Shown one piece after another: positions 35,475 through 43,469 of a stretch of DNA of 64,000 bases. Under the pieces are notes generated by a model, which did no database searches, had not been told where the DNA came from, and worked only from the letters and a program-made list of their open reading frames with translations. The number at the start of each line of letters is the position of its first letter. The first letter of the stretch is position 1. The position numbers were made by a program, and so were the translations under genes. The stretch covers positions 669,780 to 733,779 of the forward strand of contig CM001167.1 in the NCBI GenBank assembly GCA_000212915.1, read 5' to 3'. The stretch is from Bacteroides coprosuis DSM 18011. GTDB lineage: Bacteria > Bacteroidota > Bacteroidia > Bacteroidales > Bacteroidaceae.

Positions 35475-35861
35475 ATGCAAGATTCTCAAATGTTACTCGA
35501 AGTAGTTCGCTTAATTTTACCAGAAGAGTTCCTTACTTATTTCAAGATTACCAAAGTGACTAAAGTAAAAGATGTTATTACCATTTTTATGGATGAGTTT
35601 GACTCTTTACCAGCTGATCGTAAAGGTCATAAAGTAGAATCTAAAGGCTTTCTAGACCCCATAACTATCCAAGACTTTCCTGTTCGTTTTAAGAAGGTTA
35701 CTCTCAAAGTACGTCGTCGTAAGTGGTATGATTCTACAACGAAAGAATACTTGACTAACAAATATGACTTACTAGCAAAAGGAACGCATTACTCGAAGGA
35801 GTTTGCGGCTTTTTTAAAAGAACTACCTAGAGACATACCCCGTATCGGCCCGCTCTCTTGA
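35475..35861 (+). CDS. ISAon1-like transposase, N-terminal ORF (second copy)
   Basis: The product is 128 aa from the ATG at 35475 (MQDSQMLLEVVRLILPEEF). An upstream TTG in the same frame lies inside the first element's terminal repeat and is rejected. The conserved core is KVESKGFLDPITIQDFPVRFKKVTLKVRRRKW (residues 55-86) and FAAFLKELPR near the end. The +1 frame opens at 35818, just after a TTTTTTAAAAG run also present at the same place in the first copy, and gives a 44-base overlap. Confidence 0.85.
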   Translation: MQDSQMLLEVVRLILPEEFLTYFKITKVTKVKDVITIFMDEFDSLPADRKGHKVESKGFLDPITIQDFPVRFKKVTLKVRRRKWYDSTTKEYLTNKYDLLAKGTHYSKEFAAFLKELPRDIPRIGPLS

Positions 35862-35913
35862 GCCTATTTGCCATATTAATGGAGATTCTTTAGAGCGACA
35901 TTATAAAGAGCAC

Positions 35914-36810
35914 TTGAGTTCATATAAGAATTGGCAAATGAAAGATCATGCTATAGAGTGGCTTTTGTTTCCAGAGAACATTTCTCCACGGCTCTGTATC
36001 GATGAAACCTCTATGACCAATGGAGACTTATATACTATATTAAGTAATCCCAATAATAAAGGGAAACAGGGCACCATAGTAGCTATTATTGCTGGTGTTC
36101 AATCAGAAAAGATTATCCAGGTATTAATGAAGATGCCTGAGAGTTTAAGACAGCAAGTCAAGGAGATCACATTAGATATGGCTAATAGTATGAATAAAAT
36201 AGCTCGAGTGTGTTTTCCTAAAGCCTGTCGAGTAATTGACCGATTCCATCTGCAGAAATTAGCCAATGAAGCGGTGCAAGAGGTACGAGTAAAACACAGA
36301 TGGGAAGCCATAGAAGAAGAAAATCAAGCGATTAAACAAGCTAAATGGGAAGGTAAGACCTATAAACCTCTAACTTTTAGTAATGGAGACACAAAGAAAC
36401 AATTACTAGCAAGAGGACGATATCTTCTTTTTAAATCTGCAGACAAATGGTCTGATAAGCAAAAAGAAAGAGCTAAGATTCTTTTCGCACAATACCCTTC
36501 ATTAAAAGAAGCCTATAGCCTATCACAAGGGCTTCGCTCTATTTTTAATCGTAAAACAATTAAAGATGCAGCAAGACTTTCTCTTGCCAAATGGTATAAT
36601 AGAGTAGAGCAAACTGCTTTTCAATCCTTTAAGAGTATTGCAGGAACCATCTATTCACATTATAATGAAATATTAAACTTCTTCAATAATCGATCAACAA
36701 ATGCTTTTGCAGAGAGTTTTAACGCTAAACTAAAAGCCTTTAGGACTCAACTAAGAGGGGTTACAGATATTAGTTTCTTCCTATTTAGAGTGACTAAACT
36801 ATTTGCTTAA
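35914..36810 (+). CDS. ISAon1-like transposase, C-terminal DDE ORF (second copy)
   Basis: The ORF from 35914 is 298 aa; the start codon shown is the first in-frame one that is reasonable, but the frame is open from 35818 and encodes family residues (TYPVSARSLEPICHINGDSLER) that a frameshift fusion would include. DDE motifs: CIDETSMTNGDLYTI (near 29-43), EITLDMANSMNK and IDRFHLQKLANEA near 100-115, and the late NRSTNAFAESFNAKLKAF with Glu. The final codons run into the right terminal repeat. An ISL3-like transposase. Confidence 0.88.
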   Translation: MSSYKNWQMKDHAIEWLLFPENISPRLCIDETSMTNGDLYTILSNPNNKGKQGTIVAIIAGVQSEKIIQVLMKMPESLRQQVKEITLDMANSMNKIARVCFPKACRVIDRFHLQKLANEAVQEVRVKHRWEAIEEENQAIKQAKWEGKTYKPLTFSNGDTKKQLLARGRYLLFKSADKWSDKQKERAKILFAQYPSLKEAYSLSQGLRSIFNRKTIKDAARLSLAKWYNRVEQTAFQSFKSIAGTIYSHYNEILNFFNNRSTNAFAESFNAKLKAFRTQLRGVTDISFFLFRVTKLFA

Positions 36811-36883
36811 TAAGTTATCCCCCCAGTTTTGCAGGTGATCCTTGATCCGTGATCCCCCTTTCTTTTGTCAAAAAAAAATCAAT

Positions 36884-36920
36884 AAAAAAAGAGCTTTAAA
36901 AAATTAAAGCTCTTTTTTTT
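36884..36920. terminator. Bidirectional terminator between the IS cluster and tRNA-Pro
   Basis: AAAAAAAGAGCTTTAA pairs with TTAAAGCTCTTTTTTTT around a four-base loop. Read on the minus strand it terminates tRNA-Pro transcription. Confidence 0.85.
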
Positions 36921-36923
36921 ATG

Positions 36924-36998
36924 TCGGGGTACCAGGATTCGAACCTGGGACCCCCTGCTCCCAAAGCAGGTGCGCTAACCGGACTGCGCTACACCCCG
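36924..36998 (-). tRNA. tRNA-Pro (TGG)
   Basis: On the minus strand: acceptor CGGGGTG paired with TACCCCG (G-U at the inner end), anticodon arm CCTGC-TTTGGGA-GCAGG with anticodon TGG, T-arm GGTTCGAATCC. 75 bases. It is preceded by a perfect promoter at 37041-37071 (complement strand). Confidence 0.97.
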
Positions 36999-37040
36999 AA
37001 AGGTTAATGCTAGAGGTACTATTTGTTCCCAAAAGCGATG

Positions 37041-37071
37041 CAAATATAGGAGCTTTGATTTTAACTACAAA
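37041..37071 (-). promoter_or_regulatory. Promoter of tRNA-Pro
   Basis: Read on the minus strand: TTTG (complement of 37068-37071), 19 bases, then TATATTTG (complement of 37041-37048). An exact match to the Bacteroidetes consensus. Confidence 0.85.
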
Positions 37072-37289
37072 ATATTTGGGATACTTTTTTGTTTATTTTT
37101 TTGATATAAAACAGGGTGTTTGCTGTATTGCATTAATTAATAGATAAATACCGTTGAATTAAAAACAATGTTTTTTTATTAAAAAAGAGTTTTGGAATGT
37201 AAGAGTTACTTCTTCTTCATGAATCCCGATAGTTCTTTTATCTAACTTTTAGGGTTGATCTCAAAGTATTCCTTTTTATTTTACTTGAA

Positions 37290-38063
37290 TTAAATACTTT
37301 TCTTGATAGCTTCGATAATAGCAGAGGGGAAGCCTTTTTTATCTAATTCATTTAACCCTTTAATAGTTAGTCCGCCAGGAGTTGAAACTCTATCCATTTC
37401 AACAGAGGGATGAGCATTCTTATCTTGAATGAAAATAGAGCCTGCTCCTATAGCTGTTTGTGCTGTAAGTTGTATGGCTTCTTGAGAGGTAAGTCCTAGC
37501 TCAATACCTGCTTGCATGGAAGCTTGAATGTATTTAAATAAATATGCTATTCCACATGAGGATATTGAAGTGGCAGCAGCCATTTTACTTTCAGGAATAA
37601 TGATGCTACTACCCAAGTGATTAAAAATGGATAAAATTAGATCATCCTCTTTTGGGTTGGTATTATAAGATGCTATAATATTCATACTAGCCTGATAGGT
37701 TATAGCTGTATTGGGTATAATACGATAAAATCTTTGTGTTCCTTTACACCATTCTTCCATTTGCTTAAATGTAATTCCTGCTGCTACAGAGGCTAATATT
37801 TGGTTGGGTGAAAACTTTAATTCTTGAAGTATAGGTTCTACAATCCATGGCTTTACAGCTAGTATTATGAGGTCAGCATCTTTAATTGCTTCCTCTGATT
37901 TTTCTTCAATTATTAAATTAGGAAATTCGGCGTGTAATTTTTCTAATTTGTCAATACTTCTATTAGTTATGCAAATTTTAGAAATTTCACTAATAGGTTG
38001 AGATGCCAACCCTTTGGCAATAGCACCTCCCATATTTCCTGTTCCAATGATTGTAATTTTCAT
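37290..38063 (-). CDS. proC: Pyrroline-5-carboxylate reductase
   Basis: ProC makes proline from pyrroline-5-carboxylate with NAD(P)H. The dinucleotide motif IGTGNMGGAIAKGL (residues 5-18) is at the start, and the C-terminal helix has the signature DRVSTPGGLTIKGL (around 224-237). 257 aa. It lies downstream of the arginine operon on the same strand, 96 bases away and separated by a possible terminator; a -7 box TATATTTG (complement of 38086-38093) suggests its own start. Confidence 0.93.
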   Translation of the reverse strand: MKITIIGTGNMGGAIAKGLASQPISEISKICITNRSIDKLEKLHAEFPNLIIEEKSEEAIKDADLIILAVKPWIVEPILQELKFSPNQILASVAAGITFKQMEEWCKGTQRFYRIIPNTAITYQASMNIIASYNTNPKEDDLILSIFNHLGSSIIIPESKMAAATSISSCGIAYLFKYIQASMQAGIELGLTSQEAIQLTAQTAIGAGSIFIQDKNAHPSVEMDRVSTPGGLTIKGLNELDKKGFPSAIIEAIKKSI

Positions 38064-38098
38064 ATTCTTTCGTTTTATCTAATAACAAATATAAAATG

Positions 38099-38140
38099 AA
38101 AAAGGTGAGTAAAGTACTTTAATTCCTCTATTCACCTTTT
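38099..38140 (-). terminator. Candidate terminator of the arginine operon
   Basis: AAAAGGTGA pairs with TTCACCTTTT across a long loop; read on the minus strand the arm ends in TTTTTCATTTT. It lies 20 bases past the argD stop. Confidence 0.5.
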
Positions 38141-38159
38141 GTCTATTGCATGTTTTCTA

Positions 38160-39284
38160 TTAGTTCATTACTCTTTTAAGTCGGTTAATGAAGTCTTTTG
38201 CATCATCTTTTGTTATGCATAGGGGAGGTAATAAGCGAAGAACATGGGTTCCGCTAACACCTGTAAATACTTTTTCTTCGTAAAGAAGTTTTTTTCGTAA
38301 GTCTTGGATGGGTTCTTCAAATTCTAATCCGATCATAAGACCTTTACCTCTTACTTCTTTTATCCCTGCTATTTTAGAAAGTTCTTCCATAAGGAATGTT
38401 CCCACTTTAGCCGCATTTTGCACTAAATTTTCTTCTTCAAATACGTCCAATACTGCTAGTGCTGCACTACATGCTAGATGATTGCCTCCAAAAGTGGTTC
38501 CAAGCATTCCATATTTGGGCTTAAACATAGGGCTAATAAGTACTCCCGACATAGGGAATCCGTTACCAATACCTTTGGCTACTGTCACAATATCTGCTTT
38601 AATATCAGCATATTGGTGAGCAAAGAACTTTCCTGTACGTCCATAGCCCGACTGTATTTCGTCCAAAATAAGAATAGCTCCTGTTTCAGTACACACTTTT
38701 CTTATCTCTTGCATAAATTCATTCGATACCACTTGTATGCCTCCTACTCCTTGAATAGGCTCAATAATAACTGCACATACATCTCCTTTTTTAAGCTCTG
38801 TTTTAAAAGCTTCTATATCATTAAAGGGAAGGTGAGTAACATGGTTGTTATTATTAATAGGGGCTATTATGCTAGGATTATCTGTTGTTTCTACAGCAAG
38901 TGACGTTCTGCCATGAAATGCTTTTTTAAAAGCTAAAACTCTTTTTTTATTAGTATGGAAAGAGGCTAGTTTTAATGCATTTTCATTGGCTTCGGCTCCC
39001 GAATTGACTAAAAATAGGGCATAAGTGTGATAACCAGATATACCGCCTAGTCTTAAAGCTAACTCCTGCTGTAGTCTGTTGACAACAGAATTGGAGTAAA
39101 AGCCGATTTGTTTTAGTTGCGAACTAATAGCCTTAATATAGTGAGGATGTGAGTGACCTATCGAAATGACAGCATGTCCACCATAAAAATCTAGGTATTC
39201 TACACCTTCATCGTCCCAAACCTTACAACCTTCTCCTTTAACTATGTTTATATTGAATAAAGGATATACATCAAATAATTTCAT
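38160..39284 (-). CDS. argD: Acetylornithine (N-acyl-ornithine) aminotransferase
   Basis: A class III PLP aminotransferase that makes the acylated ornithine precursor in arginine synthesis. Features seen: VNSGAEANENALKLA near residue 90-104, the ILDEIQSGYGRTGKFF segment near 210-225, and the PLP lysine in TVAKGIGNGFPMSG near 240. 374 aa. It is last in argR-GNAT-argG-argC-argD, nine bases after argC. Whether the substrate is N-acetyl or N-succinyl cannot be read from the sequence; argF' in this genome suggests N-succinyl. Confidence 0.93.
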   Translation of the reverse strand: MKLFDVYPLFNINIVKGEGCKVWDDEGVEYLDFYGGHAVISIGHSHPHYIKAISSQLKQIGFYSNSVVNRLQQELALRLGGISGYHTYALFLVNSGAEANENALKLASFHTNKKRVLAFKKAFHGRTSLAVETTDNPSIIAPINNNNHVTHLPFNDIEAFKTELKKGDVCAVIIEPIQGVGGIQVVSNEFMQEIRKVCTETGAILILDEIQSGYGRTGKFFAHQYADIKADIVTVAKGIGNGFPMSGVLISPMFKPKYGMLGTTFGGNHLACSAALAVLDVFEEENLVQNAAKVGTFLMEELSKIAGIKEVRGKGLMIGLEFEEPIQDLRKKLLYEEKVFTGVSGTHVLRLLPPLCITKDDAKDFINRLKRVMN

Positions 39285-39293
39285 AAGCTTATA

Positions 39294-40262
39294 TTAAAAA
39301 GCACTAGGCTTTAGTCTTAAACCTACAGTTTCCTCTAGATTAAACATCAAGTTCATATTATGAACAGCTTGCCCTGAAGCCCCTTTTAGAAGGTTATCAA
39401 TACAGCTGACAATTAGAAGCTTATCTCCATGTTTTTCTAAGTGAATCAGACACTTATTTGTATTAACAACTTCTTTTAAATCAATGCTTTTTTCTACAAT
39501 GAATACGAAAGAATCTTTATCATAGTACTCGTCGTAGATGCGTTTAATCTCTTCAATATCTACTTTTGTTTTTACTACTATCGTAGCAAATATACCTCTT
39601 GGAAAATCTCCACGATAGGGTATGAAATCAATTTCGACATTAAAGCTATTTTGAAGTTGCTGTAGAGACTGTTTTATCTCAGGAATATGTTGATGTGAAA
39701 AAGGCTTATAAATGCTCATGTTATTATCTCTCCAACTAAAGTGAGTTGTTGGTTTAGGATGAACACCTGCACCTGTACTGCCTGTAATAGCATTTACTAT
39801 AATATCTTCATTCAACATCAAGTGTTTAGCTAAAGGTAATAGGCCTAGTTCGATACAAGTTGCAAAACAACCTGGGTTAGCAATAAATTGCGATTTGCAG
39901 ATAGCTCTTCTATTTAGCTCAGGCAGACCATAAAGGAATTTGTTATCCTCTGATTTTAATCTAAAATCCATAGATAGATCTATAATTTTCAAGCTTTCGG
40001 GTACTTTATGAGTATCCAGAAATTTTTTGGAATCTCCATGAGCTGTACAAAAGAATAATACATCTATCTCTTCAAAAGGTAATTTATCGGTGAAGATCAA
40101 ATCACATTCTCCATATAAGCCTGAATGAATGTCTGCTACTCTATTTCCTGCATTGCTAGAACTGTGAATAAATGCTATTTCTGCTTCTGGATGATTGATT
40201 AGAAGTCTGATTAATTCTCCAGCAGTGTAACCAGCACCACCAACTATTCCTGCTTTTATCAT
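39294..40262 (-). CDS. argC: N-acetyl-gamma-glutamyl-phosphate reductase
   Basis: ArgC reduces the acylglutamyl phosphate to the semialdehyde using NADPH. NADP motif GGAGYTAGELIRLL (residues 8-21), active-site cysteine in NPGCFATCIELGLLPL near residue 131, and HPKPTTHFSWRDNNM near 172. 322 aa. It lies 16 bases after argG and nine before argD. Confidence 0.94.
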   Translation of the reverse strand: MIKAGIVGGAGYTAGELIRLLINHPEAEIAFIHSSSNAGNRVADIHSGLYGECDLIFTDKLPFEEIDVLFFCTAHGDSKKFLDTHKVPESLKIIDLSMDFRLKSEDNKFLYGLPELNRRAICKSQFIANPGCFATCIELGLLPLAKHLMLNEDIIVNAITGSTGAGVHPKPTTHFSWRDNNMSIYKPFSHQHIPEIKQSLQQLQNSFNVEIDFIPYRGDFPRGIFATIVVKTKVDIEEIKRIYDEYYDKDSFVFIVEKSIDLKEVVNTNKCLIHLEKHGDKLLIVSCIDNLLKGASGQAVHNMNLMFNLEETVGLRLKPSAF

Positions 40263-40278
40263 AACTTAAGTAAATACT

Positions 40279-41484
40279 TTAAATTTCTTTTCCGTTCTTT
40301 TTCTGATTCGTATAATAAACTCTCAAAGGAGTTGATAATATTTTTGTAAATCCTTTTGCGTCTTCGGCAGTCCATCCTTTTTGTACTTCTCCATATTCGC
40401 CAAAGTCTGTTTTTACTAAATCAAACTTAGAGTCAACGCCTACAAGAGTGAAAGAATAAGGACGAAGTATTATTTTCACGGTTCCATTGACATTCTTCTG
40501 GCTAGAGGTAAGCATTGCCTCAATGTCTCTCATTACAGGCTCTAGATATTGAGCTTCATGAAGAAACATACCATACCATGTGCCTACTTGGTCTTTCCAA
40601 TAAAGTTGCCATTTAGTAAGAGTATGCTTTTCTAACATTTTGTGTGCATTAATAATTAAGATAGGTGCTGCGGCCTCAAACCCCACACGACCTTTAATTC
40701 CTATTATTGTGTCACCAATATGCATGTCTCTACCAATACCGAATTGGTTCGCTATTTTTTCAATCGTATTAATAGCTAGAACTTTATCGTGAATCTCTTT
40801 CCCATTTACAGCTGATATCTCACCTTCCGTAAAAGTTAAAGTTAGTTCTTCGGGTTCTTTTTTAGTGATTTGAGAAGGATACGCTTCTTCGGGAAGTGTT
40901 TGATCACTTTGGAGTGTTTCTTTTCCTCCAATAGAAGTTCCCCAAAGTCCTTTATTTATAGAATACTCCATTTTCACAAAATCGGCTTCATACCCATGAT
41001 CTTTAAGATAGTTGATTTCATATTCACGGGTTAATACCATATCTCTTGTAGGAGTTATGATTTCTATATTAGGAGCTAGTACATCAAAAGTTAGGTCAAA
41101 ACGAATTTGATCGTTTCCTGCACCAGTACTTCCATGGGCTATAGCATCTGCGTTAATCTCTTTGGCGTAGTTGGCTATGGCAATTGCTTGAAATATACGT
41201 TCAGAACTAACTGATATAGGATATGTGCCATTACGTAATACATTTCCATATATCATATACTTGATACTCTTGTCATAATATTCCTGAGTGACATCGAGAG
41301 TAACATGTTCTTTTGCTCCTAGTCTATATGCTTTTTCCTCTATTGTTTTGAGTTCTTCTTCGTCAAATCCTCCTGTGTTCGCAATGGCTGTATAAACGTC
41401 ATAGCCAAGATCTTTAGATAAATACATGGCACAGAAAGATGTGTCTAAACCTCCACTAAATGCTAATACTACTTTCTTTTTCAT
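40279..41484 (-). CDS. argG: Argininosuccinate synthase
   Basis: ArgG condenses citrulline and aspartate with ATP. The start VVLAFSGGLDTSFC (residues 5-18) is the conserved ATP-binding SGGLDTS. Later segments include AHGSTGAGNDQIRFDLTFDVLAP near 115-137. 401 aa, normal length. It sits 15 bases after the GNAT gene, in the middle of the arginine operon. Confidence 0.95.
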   Translation of the reverse strand: MKKKVVLAFSGGLDTSFCAMYLSKDLGYDVYTAIANTGGFDEEELKTIEEKAYRLGAKEHVTLDVTQEYYDKSIKYMIYGNVLRNGTYPISVSSERIFQAIAIANYAKEINADAIAHGSTGAGNDQIRFDLTFDVLAPNIEIITPTRDMVLTREYEINYLKDHGYEADFVKMEYSINKGLWGTSIGGKETLQSDQTLPEEAYPSQITKKEPEELTLTFTEGEISAVNGKEIHDKVLAINTIEKIANQFGIGRDMHIGDTIIGIKGRVGFEAAAPILIINAHKMLEKHTLTKWQLYWKDQVGTWYGMFLHEAQYLEPVMRDIEAMLTSSQKNVNGTVKIILRPYSFTLVGVDSKFDLVKTDFGEYGEVQKGWTAEDAKGFTKILSTPLRVYYTNQKKNGKEI

Positions 41485-41499
41485 AACTAATTGAGTGTT

Positions 41500-42084
41500 T
41501 TAAATTTCTGGATTAAAATCTATGTCGTCCTCGATTGTCTTTTTGGGTCTGCTAGGATCAAATAACATACCTGTACAAATACAGTATTTTCTTTCTGTTC
41601 GAACTAGTATATCATGGTTTTTGCAACCTTCACAACCTTTCCAAAATGATTCGTCATCAGTAAGATCTGAAAAAGGTACTGGGACATAGCCTAGTTCTGT
41701 ATTGATTTTCATAACTGCTCCGCCGCTTGTAAGACCAAAAATTTTTGCATTAGGCCATCGCAGCCTAGATAAAGTAAATGCTGCTTTTTTAATGCGTTTA
41801 GCTAATCCGTGTCCTCTAAATTTTTCAACAACGATTAGCCCTGAATTTGCTACGTATTGTTTGTTTCCCCAACTTTCAATATAGCAGAATCCAGCAAACT
41901 CATCACCTTGGAGGGCGATAATTGCTTTGCCCTCTTTCATTTTTTGCGCAATGTACTCGTGAGTACGCTTGGCAATTCCGGTACCTCTTACTTTTGCTGC
42001 ATCGGCAATTGTGTCTAAAATGGTATCTACAAATTCTTCGTGAGAAGCATCTGCGACCATTACATCAATTTGGCTATTATCCAT
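41500..42084 (-). CDS. GNAT acyltransferase, likely N-acylglutamate synthase
   Basis: A 194-aa GNAT-fold protein with the acyl-CoA loop VEKFRGHGLAKRIKKAAF near residues 87-104 and a Cys-rich C-terminus (WKGCEGCKNHD, YCICTG) that could bind metal. It lies between argR and argG, 20 and 15 bases away. I recall that the Bacteroides thetaiotaomicron homologue in this operon position was linked by genetics to the acylation of glutamate. No argA or argJ is present in the window, which fits. The acyl donor (acetyl- or succinyl-CoA) is not evident. Confidence 0.7.
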   Translation of the reverse strand: MDNSQIDVMVADASHEEFVDTILDTIADAAKVRGTGIAKRTHEYIAQKMKEGKAIIALQGDEFAGFCYIESWGNKQYVANSGLIVVEKFRGHGLAKRIKKAAFTLSRLRWPNAKIFGLTSGGAVMKINTELGYVPVPFSDLTDDESFWKGCEGCKNHDILVRTERKYCICTGMLFDPSRPKKTIEDDIDFNPEI

Positions 42085-42104
42085 TTCACTAAAAACTAAT
42101 ACTA

Positions 42105-42581
42105 TTAATATTTAATATTAGGGATGATTTGAGAAAGAAATTCACCTATGTCATAGTGGCTTGCACCCTCTTTTAGGATGAGCATGATAGTGTCGTCTCC
42201 AGCTATTGTTCCTAAGATGTTGTCATAAATTCTGTTGTCAATGTCGTAAGCCATGCTACTTGCATATCCTGGTTTTGTTTTGATAACAGCGATATTCCCA
42301 GAGTAATCTAATGATATAAATCCTGTATGCATTAGCATTTCTGTTGGGTTTAAATCTGTAGGTCTTTTGTACATAATGTCATTAGGTAATACATATACGT
42401 AATTACCATTGATATTTGCCGCTTTAGCTACCTTCAATTGTTTTAAATCTCTTGATAGGGTAGCTTGAGTTAGTTGGAAACCTTGATTTTTTAATTCTGT
42501 CAACATCTCGTCTTGCGAGCCTATTTCTTGACTAGAAATAATCATTTTAATGGCATCTAAACGATCTTCTTTCTTTTTCAT
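42105..42581 (-). CDS. argR: Arginine repressor
   Basis: ArgR binds ARG boxes when arginine-loaded and represses arginine genes. The 158-aa protein has the N-terminal winged-helix (residues about 5-70) with QLTQATLSRDLKQLKVAK as the recognition region, and a C-terminal oligomerisation domain (TIAGDDTIMLILKEG around 125). It is the first gene of the arginine operon and so would repress itself. Confidence 0.93.
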   Translation of the reverse strand: MKKKEDRLDAIKMIISSQEIGSQDEMLTELKNQGFQLTQATLSRDLKQLKVAKAANINGNYVYVLPNDIMYKRPTDLNPTEMLMHTGFISLDYSGNIAVIKTKPGYASSMAYDIDNRIYDNILGTIAGDDTIMLILKEGASHYDIGEFLSQIIPNIKY

Positions 42582-42608
42582 CTCTGTATAATTATTCTAA
42601 CTACCTTG

Positions 42609-42638
42609 CAAAAATATGCAAAATATTGGATAAACAAA
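42609..42638 (-). promoter_or_regulatory. Promoter of the argR operon
   Basis: On the minus strand: TTTG (complement of 42635-42638), 18 bases, then TATTTTTG (complement of 42609-42616). It is 28 bases upstream of argR. The flanking AT-rich sequence (42615-42695) has repeated TGCAAAATAT and TTTATACA-type half-sites that might be ARG boxes, but no clear dyad. Confidence 0.6.
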
Positions 42639-42897
42639 CTATTTTTACTGGAAAATTAATTATTTATGTAATAATAAATATATTTATACAATAATCCAAG
42701 AGTAGGACTTTTTGATTTTAAATTGTGGCTAAAAATATCTTATTCTATTTGTTTAAAGGTATTTATAGCCTTATTAATACTCTGTGTTAGTTTGATTTCA
42801 TATAATAGTATTATTTTTGGTGTGTATATTTATGCGTAGTGCATAATGATACTAAAAAACTATGGTTTGAAATTTATTTATATTTTTTACTCTAAAA
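42639..42897. other. AT-rich intergenic region between argR and tRNA-Phe
   Basis: About 85 percent A and T in places. Apart from the argR promoter and possible ArgR sites at its left end, I see no gene, RNA or repeat in it. Confidence 0.5.
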
Positions 42898-42928
42898 TTT
42901 GCAGGTATAGAAAATATACCTATCTTTG
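42898..42928 (+). promoter_or_regulatory. Promoter of tRNA-Phe
   Basis: TTTG (42898-42901), exactly 19 bases, then TATCTTTG (42921-42928): a textbook Bacteroidetes promoter 17 bases before the tRNA. Confidence 0.88.
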
Positions 42929-42944
42929 CATTCGCAATTGAGAC

Positions 42945-43017
42945 GGTGCCATAGCTCAGTTGGTAGAGCAAAGGACTGAAAATCCTTGTGTCCCTGGTTC
43001 GATTCCAGGTGGTACCA
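42945..43017 (+). tRNA. tRNA-Phe (GAA)
   Basis: A 73-base tRNA: acceptor GGTGCCA paired with TGGTACC, D-arm TAGCTCAGTTGGTAGAGC, anticodon arm AGGA-CTGAAAA-TCCT with anticodon GAA, T-arm CTGGTTCGATTCCAG. No encoded CCA. Single-gene transcript with the terminator right after it. Confidence 0.97.
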
Positions 43018-43053
43018 CAAAAAGCCTCGAAGATTTTCTTCGAGGCTTTTTTA
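43018..43053 (+). terminator. Terminator after tRNA-Phe
   Basis: AAAAGCCTCGAAGA pairs with TCTTCGAGGCTTTT around a three-base loop, then a T-run. Confidence 0.88.
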
Positions 43054-43192
43054 TTTTAACTCGTAAAAAGTAGACTTTATTGATCTTATGAGATGCTTCT
43101 GAAAAGTTGTAGAATTAATAACTAAGTAATGACTTGGAGTAAGCATATTTGATTATATCAATACTGCTTTAATAATATGAAGTGGATTTACG

Positions 43193-43249
43193 ATGACACC
43201 GACATGGTGATAACATATCGGTGTCATTGTTTCATCATGTCGGTGTCAT
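43193..43249. repeat. 22-bp phased repeat array, locus 2 (3 units)
   Basis: Cores ATGACACCGACAT at 43193 (reverse), ATATCGGTGTCAT at 43215 and ATGTCGGTGTCAT at 43237 (both forward) lie exactly 22 bp apart. The first two can pair as a 13-bp hairpin with a nine-base loop. The array lies between the tRNA-Phe terminator and the 3' end of the sulfatase gene. Confidence 0.92.
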
Positions 43250-43469
43250 GACGATATTATGACTTAGTCAAAAGGGCATCTTATACACTTTCCAGCAATG
43301 TTTTATCTAGAAAAAGATAAGCTTTGTTTTTTTGATGTAAATTCTAAAGGATTTCTATCTAAATAAACAGTTTATACGCAGTGTACGAGAAGTGTTTTAT
43401 CTTCCATTTTGTGTTGATATCTGCTTTATTGTAAGCATTATTTTTTTTAGTTTAGAAGTATTATAAGTA
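43250..43469. other. Intergenic sequence downstream of the sulfatase gene
   Basis: No gene, hairpin terminator or promoter of note. The sulfatase mRNA reads into it from the right; a terminator was looked for and not found. Confidence 0.4.

Larger units (their letters stand above)
35398..36858 (+). mobile_element. ISAon1-like insertion sequence, second copy
   Basis: The left end (GGGATCACCTGCAAAAGCAGGGGGG at about 35410-35434, cited as a region) is repeated in inverted form at the right end (GGGGGGATAAC and GTTTTGCAGGTGATCC, to 36858). The two ORFs are in the same +1 arrangement as the first copy, but the proteins are clearly diverged, so this is a different element type in the same family. 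Its left terminal repeat overlaps the right terminal repeat of the first copy. No target duplication is visible. Confidence 0.82.
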
